This document shows, in pieces, positions 1 through 9,003 of a stretch of 64,000 bases of DNA (position 1 is its first letter; each line of letters begins with the position of its first letter). The notes beneath the pieces were generated by a model, which saw only the letters and a list, made by a program, of their open reading frames with translations, was not told the origin of the DNA and did not search any database. A program made the translations under genes and the position numbers. Source of the stretch: Prorocentrum cordatum (lineage: Eukaryota > Sar > Dinophyceae > Prorocentrales > Prorocentraceae); NCBI GenBank assembly GCA_963575745.1, contig CAUYUJ010016308.1, forward strand, positions 221,560 through 285,559, read 5' to 3'.

Positions 1-3000
1 CGGTCACTGTGTCCCTTTGGTAAATCGCTCCCTTCTCTGTCGAGTTCGAACTCCACGCGTATCCGCCGCATGACCTGTTCAATGATGTCGATGTCTTCCT
101 GCTCTGGCGCCATCTGCTCCTTCTTCAAATTCCCGAGCCACTCGTCCATCCTGCGGCCGTAGTCCACGACGGAGAGACTGGCGAAAGGCATGGTCATTCC
201 GACGTACGGCGCTGGTCGGACGTCCGTCATGCTCTTCTGCTTGACGAATGCTTTTCGCAAATCCTCGCTGCTGGGGTACCCTCTGCTGTCGAACTGCTCC
301 TCCGAGATGCCCTGCACGGCCTCCTTTCCGAGTGGCGGAGTTTGCCACAACGCCCGGCCCATGGTGATGATGTCTGCGTAGCGCCCGTACCCGGCTGACT
401 CCTCGGCACCATCCATTCGAGCCATCCCATCCAGTGCCTGGCGGACGATCTCCATGGACCCAGCCCGACTGTCTTCATTCTTCCAGGCATCCACAGAGCT
501 GGCATCGGACGAATCCACGTGATCCTCCCGCGCAACAGTGCACGCTGCAGCCAAGAAGTTCACTATGTAACGCTGGCTCGTTTTCGAAACCACGTAACCG
601 TCCACGTACTTCTCCCAGGATGCCCGATAAGAGTAATAGAACTCTGCGTCGGCCACATCCGGGCACGTCGCTTTCCGCGTCAGGCGGCGGCGCTTCTTAG
701 TCGCACTCGGCACGTGTCCCCCTGCGTTGTCCCGCTCTGATGCCTCGCCGCTCTCCTCCGCGCTGAGCATATCCAGCCACGCGGGAACGCTCTCCCCTTC
801 CACTGCTCTGCACTTTCCAAGATTCGCCAACAAGGGGTTCCACCACCTCGCACCCCGCGCCTCTAAGCACCACGGGCGCATGTACACGCTCAGTCGACGA
901 GCATTCTCCTCTTGCGCTAGCGACGTACCCGGTGTTGGCCCAAAAGTCCACGTGGGCAAATGTAGGCGCCGCCTCTTCTCCCAACACCACGCGTGCCGCA
1001 GACCGCGAAGCTCGGGGGCATCCGGAAGCAATATCCTGTCGGGCGCCTCCAACGCGACGAAGTGCTCTCCTCCTTTCATGCTGCAGTGGATCCTGCCTTC
1101 ACGACACTCTTTCTCGTACCGACGCCCCACATCTGTCAAAGCTGATCGGTAGATTTCCTGCCGGCCGAGAGGGGGGTGGATCTTCTCTATGGACCAGTGC
1201 AGCAACATCTCGTACGGGCTGAGCACGTCCACGTTGTGGGCTGCACCGCGATAGCCGTACATCAAAGCGAACGGAGCATCCGCGTACGTGAAATTCAAAT
1301 TCCCTCGGCCCGAACGCATGGCTGACACGACAGAACAACCGCGGGATTTCCCCGTCTCCACCTCCTCTCGCTTCAACAGATCAACGGCCGGAAACCGCAC
1401 CGAAGGGAACGTGCGGATGCACTCTGCCATTAGAGCGTCTGGATGGTCAGCATACAGTGACAACAAGCAGGACTCCAAAGATGTTCGAACAATGCCCTTG
1501 CACTCTAGATCTCGAACGAGACGCCTTGAGTAGTGCTGGAATTCCTGCGCTGCAGTACGGTTCCCTCCCAAAGCTCCGTCAGACGCTACTTTCCGTTCCA
1601 AGGTCGCACTGAGCCTCTTCATTTCTTTTTCTCCGATGTCTTGCATTTTGGCGGAATACCCTCCAAAGTAACCCGCAGCAAGAGCCATGGCTGCTTGTAG
1701 GTCGTTCGCCTGCGTTGCAAGATCCCCGCCGCGGTAGCACGTCTGCCTTTTCGAGTCATACAGCAACACCTCGTGGGACTCCGGCAAGATTGGCAAACGA
1801 TGCGGGAACTTCACGTCGGCGTTGCTCCCTGAGAAGGCGATGAGTGCTCGGGGGCCCGCGTTCAACCACTCGTGGTTCCGCGCTGGGAGCACGGTGCCCA
1901 ACACACTCCGAGGCCCCGTCATCGGCATGCATCGGGCCACGGCGATGCAACGACACACCAGCAGAGCTTCCGCGCACATCTGGTTTTCCAACGGGAAGTC
2001 GGCCTTGCACCCGCTCTTCCCCTTTGGCATGCACGATCGAAGCGGTCGCCTTTCCCCGGTCCGTTCACACCGAGGATGCACGTGGTGGTTCATCCGAGAA
2101 AGACAATGTTGCAGCCGCTTGTCGTACTCGTCTGCCCACTCTGCCGCGCCAGCATCCGCGGCTCGGCTCTTCCAGAAGAAGGCAGGCAATCGACTCAACG
2201 CCATGTCGTTCGCAAAAGCTGGCCAAGCCGCCTCAACGTCGCCCCGCTCAGCTTCGAACTCTGTCGCCGACGGGCACGACGCACACCGACCGTAGCTCAC
2301 GAACCCTTTGAAAGCGTCTGCGGTGATGAGCTTCTCCCGCAGCATGGATCCCAAATCAGACAAAGTACTGAACTGTCCTGCCATCTGTAAATCCGCCGTG
2401 CCGCATCGAGCGACAGCGAGGGCTTTGGGTTCACGGCCCCCCGACGACGACCTTTCCCAAAAAAGAAACCCTCGGGGCAACAACGGACAACAGCGAGATC
2501 ACGCACGACACCACGTGTTGCACATGATGCCGCACTCGCGCACGCACGACTCCATGCACAGTACTCGGACACACAACGTGACCACCAAAAGACGTGCTCA
2601 TTTCTCTTTTACCTGGCGCCCTCGCGTCCTCCCCGGCATCGTCGCCCCCGATGCGTCCCCTGGCCGCGCGGCCAAACTCGGGCGGGACTTGCCGCAGGCA
2701 CCTGGATACAAAAAAGCGTGCACGTGCAGCACGCCTTCAGCCTTCTGCGCTTCCACTGCGCCCACCATAGCGTCAGCTCGTCCTGCGGCGCCCCCCATCG
2801 GCGTAGCATTGCTGCCGAACGAATCCATGCAAGGACTGCCCGTCGCTGCACAGTGGGGGCAATTGGAACACATGCGGAAGCCGTACAACGACGGGAGCAC
2901 CACTCGAGTCATCACCTGAAATGCGTGCACGCAGCACAGCGGATCTCGGGCAGTGATACCGCGCCGCACGTCGTATTCGGGCAGCTGCACCGCCACCAAG

Positions 3001-6000
3001 TCTTCCTCGCCGTCCGCGTCCCCGCTCCTTCCTGGGCACAAGCTCGGGCGCTTCAGCCCCAAGCACCTTCGAACCTCGGGCGTCTCTGCGCCAAAAACAG
3101 GATCTGAGCGTCGTCCGCGGTATAAGTGTAATGCCAGGCCCGAATGCCGCTCGCTTGGAGTGAAAGTAATGAATACGGGCACCCCGTAGAATATGCGACT
3201 GCTGAATACCAAATAACGCATGCTGCTCCGTATCTGCCTTGTCCCTGGCAGGCGGCTCGACATGAACCTGTAATTCCGCAACAAAGCTTTCTCCTCTGGC
3301 GTCAAGCCGATGATCCTGTCTATCTTCGATACGTCGCCTGCCACCTTTTTCCTCTGCCCACTGCTTGTCTGATATTCTCCTGCAAGGGGCGAGGCGAACG
3401 CATCTCCTCTCCCCCCCCAGCCCCCTCCTCCTTCCACCCCTTTCGCAATCTACCGCCCGCCCGTCGGGTCCTGTGTGCAGCAACTCGTACACGCGCTGCA
3501 CGGCCGCCCCCATCTTCTGGTCGGACCCCTCGCTCGCGCCGCCTCTCCGCAGAGCCCGCGAAATAGACATGGACACTCCAAGATTCACCTTCGTCACGAA
3601 AGACAGACTTCGCAGCCCTGGACTGAAGTCCCAATCCTGACGTATCTGACCTTCGCACCGCGAGGCCATCATGGCGTCGAAGGCGTGCATGGATACCGGC
3701 GGCGCGCCGTACTCCGTCTTCCGTCGCCACCGCGCCTGCTGCGGAAAGTCCGGCTCGCCCACGCACCACGGTAACGTGATATTGAAGACCTGCGGGATGT
3801 ACTCAGAGCGAAACTGGTCAAGCAGGTTCGAGCCCGTGCGTAAACTAAGCTCTGAAAACCGACCGAACGCCTCCTCTCTGCTTGCTTCCACGTTCCTACC
3901 AACATCCGAATCTCGCTGCGCCATCAGCAGCAAGGGTCTTCCTCTGTCGAGCTCGCGCCCCAGCTCGGCCACAGTGCCGCTGCGTTCCGCCGGCGTGGCC
4001 GCCTTGTCCGTTCCCAGGAAGGGGACGTCCTCGGAAATGGCCACGTCGAAAATGTCCGCAAGACCATTTGGCACACACGGAGCATCCGTCGACGCCAGCT
4101 TCTCCGCGTCTTGCCGTACTTTGGCCATGTCCACATCGTACCCCGGCTGCTTCGCGGCCTTAGGCATTGCAATGAGTTCTACCACAACGTTCCTGCGGAC
4201 TGTTGCTTCCCTTAGCAGCGCATTCAGGTCGACTAGGCCAGATGTCACCACAACTCGCACTCTGTTCGCGAGCACCTCCCCCGTCACTAGCAACGATATG
4301 TGCACGGCCCCTGTCTCTAGCTTCTGGAACTGGTCTACCATGCTGGCCCAGTCCATGGGAGGACTGAACAACTGACCTTTGTACGCAACCCGCCCATCGT
4401 TCTGGTACATGGGGCTGTGCAGCAGATGCTTCGGGCGCTTGCTCCTTTGCGTCTGACGCACGTCAATGGAGAACAACGTCAGGCCCGTCCAGTATCTGGG
4501 CGCGCACGTCTTCTCCATCCACGTCACCTTCTTCTCGTAAATCCATCTCTCCACGTACCCGTACCAGTTGTCGTTCGCTAGCCCGATTGGAATGACCTCG
4601 TTCCTTGTCAACGTCAAGCGACATGCTTTGCACATCGGTACTCGACAGCTTCGGCACAATCTCTTCCTCTCCGGCTGCGCGAGCGGGGACGACCGTCACC
4701 GGGCGAGCGGATCCCGCAATGTCGCTGGCGCTCCACCGACCCCGCGACAGAGCCTCCCGACCCGCCCTCCGCATGCTCCTTCCCCACCTCCCCGTCGGTC
4801 GCGCCAGCGACGTCGCGCTCCCCGCGCCCCCCGTTCAGTCCGTCTCCGCGCGAGCGACCCTGACTCCTCGCTGGACAAGATCGATCACATTCGTGATCTT
4901 CGGGGCAACATATCAATCCGCATTCTTGCAGCTCAGCGAGCACGCCCGCGCTTCCCCGCCCGCCTTCACTAGCTCCCTCCGCACCCCGCTGGATCTCCGA
5001 AATATCTACCATCAGGCGCCGCTCCTCAAAGTCCGGGCACCGCATGCCTTGCCCGACAGAGGCTAGAGGGGTGCCTGGCTGGCAGTACCGCTGGCGAAAC
5101 AGCTCCATAGAGAAATTCTGCTTCAGAGCGCCAGGCGGCAAACTGAACAACCAGTCTCCACTGACGTAGCCGATGTCAGACCAGTACCCGCCCGTGTCCA
5201 AGCATATCCGCGCACAAGCAAAACAAATCAGGCTACGCACGCAATCATCGATGTACACTTGCAACGTGTAATCCATGCTCCGCCGATCAACAGAGCGCCC
5301 CACTGCAGCGAACTTTGTTCGCTCTCGAGTTGCAATAGCTTCCCGGTACAAGTCCCATGTTCGATCATCATCAGCCCGCGCATCAGGATGAAGTGCCTGC
5401 GACACCCTGCGAATCGCCAAGCCGTGTGCGTCTGCCACGTGCTCCCGCAAAGCTGCATCCCATGGGCGATCCACCGCTCGTCGCACTTCTTCCGGCGTCG
5501 CATGCGCATCGCCGCAATTCCAGTCGCACCCTTCGAACGCGCACGACACTCCCGCTGTCTTCTCCCCAGAATGCACATCTCTGCAGGTCGAGGCGACCGT
5601 GGGGAGCGCGCGTATGCACTCACTGCACACAGCCTCCGCTACGTCCAGCCACTTCTGGAAGTCGTACTTCCTGCTGAAGCCAGGGCGGCAGAAAACGTGG
5701 CACAAATCCTTCCCGCTCCACTCCTCCCACGTCTTCCCATCCACCGCTGCAGCTGGGCGGGGCGCGGGCTCGTCTGGCAAGCTCCGACTTTCAGAACCTG
5801 GCTCAACTGGCTGATCTTCGCGTTCAACTCCCGCGACAGGCAAACCAGCCACTCCCGCCCGTGCGCATCGTTCTGGCGCAGCGCCTCCATCCGCAAGAGC
5901 CGGGTCACCTCCTGCGCACGGAGCAGCGACGCCACGGGAGCCGTCGGCGCGCTCGCCGCCAACGCTGGATGCTCCCCGCGATCCTCTGTCGCGCGGGCGG

Positions 6001-7455
6001 CGCGGCTCTGGGTGCGGCGCCGGCGGCGGGGGCGCTCTGCCACTGCTTGCCCCTGCCTCGCTCGCGGCGCCCGCCGCGCTGGAGAAGCCGCCTCCATCGC
6101 CAACCGCGCCCGCAGCGAGGCCGGGGACCAACCTCTCGAAGTGCGCCCGGATTCTGCGAGTGCCGTTCGCCACAATCTTCACGCAAGCGACAGGGCCATC
6201 ACCGTCGAAGAAACCGTCCACGAAGAACAGCTGGCCCCGAACCTCCCTGCACACGGCCACGCTCACTCTATGCATGCGACAGATTGCGACCAACTCGTCC
6301 ACTGTGAAGAAATACGCCGAGTTGTACACAGCTTCCAAATAAGCTGGCCAAGCTCTGACTCCGAAGTCCGCCACTGCCGGAAAGCTGGGTGGCGCGCGAC
6401 AGCACGTGCGCACATTCGCCTCCAAACTGCTGGTTGACGCACCGTCTTCCAGAATGCCCACCAGCGTCAGGAAGTTCGTCGGTTGCATATTCTCGTCCCC
6501 GTGCACCATGAAGCTCTGCCGGAGACTGTCGAAAACGGACCTCCCATCAAAAAGCGCGCCATATTTGGTGGTCGGCCCATCCGCTGGCCATGCCTCCCGA
6601 GTCCCCCGAACCATGCCGTCCACCCCGCAGGCGCTTGCCAGACCTCCGCGAGCAGGGACTCCTGCGGACCTCACGCCGAGCGCCCGCCAGCGCTCCGCTG
6701 ACTTTCTGTCAGCGGCACGTTGGCGCACGCGCGGTGTTCAGACCGCCTTTGTCCCGCTCGCCTTCAAAAGCTCCGCGCGGAGCTTCCCCCGCAGCTTCCA
6801 CGCGCACCCCGTCTGTCTCATCCACCGAAACCACAAGACCTTCCGGAATGTAAGACACAAGCTCCGCGACGCGCCTCACGAACTCTTCGTTCTGAACGCT
6901 GAAGAAGCCCCGAACTGCAGCGCGAGCATCTGCCCGCGAAGATGCACCATCGTCCGCCGCGTCCGCGCTCAGATGCGCAAAAAACTCCTGCTCGCACTGG
7001 TCCACGACAGCTGGGCACATCCTCTTCAAGGCTGACCAGAAGATCTCCGCCTCCTCGCCCCCCGATCCTCGCATGCTCGGCACTGCGAACTCGGTCCACA
7101 ACATGTCTGTGATCACACTGTACGTCGCGGCGGCCGTGGAGCCAGGCACCGCCGCCCCAGGCAGCCGCCGCAAGCCCGCCACGGCAATGTCTCTCGGCGA
7201 CGCGGCCCGCAGCATGCCTCCTTCAGCTGCGACGCCCCAGGTGGCGTGAATAGCGCAGGCGCCATCTGCGCACGTGCGCGCCGCCTGCAAGTTTCCAGCG
7301 AACTGCCGTCGGACTGGCCCCGGAACGGGATCCTCAGTATCCCAGGCAATTCGATACCGCGTCGGCCATAGAGAAACACCGTCATCACGGGCCGAGCGCA
7401 CGTCCACTGCGGGCGCGGCCACATCTGCAACTTCGCCGGCCCCACGGCGCGGCAT
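1..7455 (-). CDS. Helitron/Helentron-like Rep protein gene, spliced, 3' part beyond the left edge
   Basis: Replication initiator of a rolling-circle (Helitron-class) transposon, expected to nick and join DNA strands. Inferred exons on the minus strand are 7455-6744, 6661-4788, 4674-3454, 3368-2613 and 2384 to the left edge, all in phase with no internal stop. Domain order: an OTU-like protease (ADGACAIHATWG, Cys at 7257; RAHFERL, His at about 6143); a Pro/Arg-rich linker; a C2H2-like finger (CAFEGC ... HVADAH); a DUF6570-like segment (CRSCRVPMCKAC ... NEVIPIGLANDNW); a Helitron N-terminal domain (LPGTRQIRSSMR, YGVPVFITFTPSERHSG); and the Rep core. The core has an HUH motif HVH at 2726-2718 and a two-tyrosine motif YFGGYSAK at 1670-1647, matching the canonical Y-x2-K-Y-x2-K except G for the first K. 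NHHVHP and TGERRPL precede it. The frame is open through base 1, so a Pif1-like helicase is expected outside. The start is uncertain: ATG 7455 is conservative, and the frame is open back to about 7530. Confidence 0.82.
2385..2612 (-). other. Inferred intron 4 of the Rep gene
   Basis: The upstream exon ends CGCCAG before GTAAAAGAG at 2612. The downstream exon starts ATGGCAGGA at 2384 after GGATTTACAG. Both sides are phase 0 in the same frame. Without splicing the frame meets TGA at about 2600. The intron is 228 nt with a canonical GT-AG pair. A 1-nt indel in the T6 run at 2710-2715 was considered as an alternative, but it leads to another stop. Confidence 0.65.
3369..3453 (-). other. Inferred intron 3 of the Rep gene
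   Basis: The donor is GTAGATTGCG after GGGCGGGCG and the acceptor is GAATATCAG before ACAAGCAGT; both are phase 0. The 85-nt intron links the frame holding PEYGAPPVSMHAFD-type sequence to the frame holding the conserved LPGTRQIRSSMR block. A single-base indel in the G8 run at 3412-3419 would also reconcile the frames, so splicing is the preferred but not the only reading. Confidence 0.55.
4675..4787 (-). other. Inferred intron 2 of the Rep gene
   Basis: The donor is GTGGGGAAGG after GACGGGGAG and the acceptor is CTCGCGCAG before CCGGAGAGG; both are phase 0, and the intron is 113 nt. It removes a TGA just upstream of the exon that begins PERKRLCRSC. Several other GT and AG pairs lie nearby in this GC-rich stretch, so the exact ends are uncertain. 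Confidence 0.45.
6662..6743 (-). other. Inferred intron 1 of the Rep gene, inside the OTU-like domain
   Basis: The donor is GTCTGAACACC after AAAGGCG and the acceptor is GAGGTCCGCAG before GAGTCCCTG. Both sides are phase 1 and rebuild a Gly codon. The 82-nt intron joins the exon with the catalytic Cys block (DGACAIHA) to the one with the His block (RAHFERL), which lie in different frames. Confidence 0.5.
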
Positions 7456-9003
7456 GGCGACACCGCCAATCCAAGACAGCGTATGAGGCTCGCTAGCCAG
7501 AGCTGAAATATAATAGTGCCACCGCGCTCAACAAGGAGACCTTCGGAGCGCAGCGCGGCGAGGTGCTGCAAACAAAGATTTCGCGCCCAAACGTTTACGG
7601 ACTGTGCGCGCCACATCGTAAACTCACACTCTTCACTCTCCCCCTTATCCATGGTACGGAGCTGCTATGATGTGTAAGACGTCGAAGTATCCAACGCAAT
7701 TGATCTCAGTACCGATAGCACAAACTCGCACAACCACAATCGATCGCAGTAGCGACCGCCTTCGATGGGTCTCACTACAAGTATCACTCCATCGGCCTCG
7801 CCATTGATCTGGCGAACTTACGATTCGCGGAGATCGTACATGCCGTCGAACTCTGCTCAAACACTTGTACATCGGTCCCCATCGGAGCCGGTCCCGCCAC
7901 TGTTCACCTCCACGGTCTATCCTTGGACGTTCCAACTGCGGCGACAACATCGCCCGAAAAAGCGACCTCCAGACCCCAAGTTGTCTCGAGTCCCCGAGTC
8001 CCGAGACCCCCGCCTCATCCACCCAGCATGCCGCAGCCGCCAAACTCGAAGTTGTCGTGAAAGTCCCTGAAAGTTCTGGAGCTCCACCCTCATCCACCCT
8101 GCATACCGCGGCCGCCAGACCCCAAGTTGTCCCGTGAATCCGGCGGCGTGGACTCACTCCGAATGGCTTCCGAAACTTGCGAGGAGGTGGGGGACCGAAG
8201 CAAGATGATGAGTCCTCCTCTGCCCCCCCCCAGCCTCCTCATATTAATCCTCGCCCACATCCACGTCCATTATCCTTCCGCCTCCTCCCGGCCGCCGTCC
8301 TCCCATCTGCGCTCTCATCACCCACATCGTCCTCGTAGCCTGCAATCCTGCATGCTCCTGAAGGCGGGCAGGTAGCAATGCGAACTTTCCAGACTCGACG
8401 GCCCCCGGGACCGCAAAAAAAATGACTGAGGACGAAAAGCTGGCCCCAGGACGACCCGATTTTTCGCCCCGAGTCGGTTCAGACAGTCCTGGGGCCGAGA
8501 AACGGCCTTTGGCCGCCGACAACGTTGAACATCCAACCGTTGCAATTCTCTTGCGTCGCCAGGATCTACTCTCGAATCTCGAACAAAGCGGGGAGGGAGG
8601 AGGGCGGACTCAGGCCTCCCGGGCCTCCTTTTGTCGAACAAAAAGAGACGGATGATGAAGATTAGTAGGAAGCACAAATCACAGTAACGGAAGACTGTTT
8701 CCTGCGCGCTCGCTACAGTGCCGAAGAAACAAGATAACTGAACACGACATCCAGAACTACTTGCGCGCCCAGAATGGGCACTATTCGAAATGGATGGACT
8801 GTAATGCTCTGCTACACAACCCCGACAAGCTCTGCACTCGGCCTGCCATCGGGCAGCCCGACATCGAGCGATGCATCATAGCGCGCCCGAGTCCTGGGCG
8901 ATCAAAGAAGCCACCGCAACCCAGCTCCCATCACTTGATGACACAGGTCGAGCAATGGCGCCACCAACACGAGACTCTGCGATCTGAAGCAACACCGTTC
9001 CCG
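7456..9003. other. Spacer between the Rep gene and the RPA-like gene
   Basis: No supportable gene. A possible 5' exon for Rep (minus strand, ATG at 7652, reading MDKGESEECEF) lies at about 7540-7652 but has no firm splice link. Two diverged copies of a roughly 75-bp unit containing CCCAAGTTGTC and TCATCCACCC lie at 7975-8135. A copy of dispersed repeat family A (shared AACGGCCT and GCCGACAACG blocks) lies at 8466-8565, with relatives at 13232-13325 and 13470-13545. Confidence 0.5.

Noticed and set aside
2710-2715. A T-run indel directly after the HVH motif
   Set aside because: The shifted frame looked plausible for about 35 residues but then meets a stop; the unshifted frame joins in phase across the 2612-2385 intron.
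3412-3419. A G8 homopolymer indel as the cause of the frame change in the Rep gene
   Set aside because: Possible, but a phase-0 GT-AG intron at 3453-3369 explains the same change and removes non-conserved sequence; not excluded.
5259-6437. A 392-residue plus-strand frame
   Set aside because: Antisense of the Rep gene exon with the OTU-like and zinc-finger domains.
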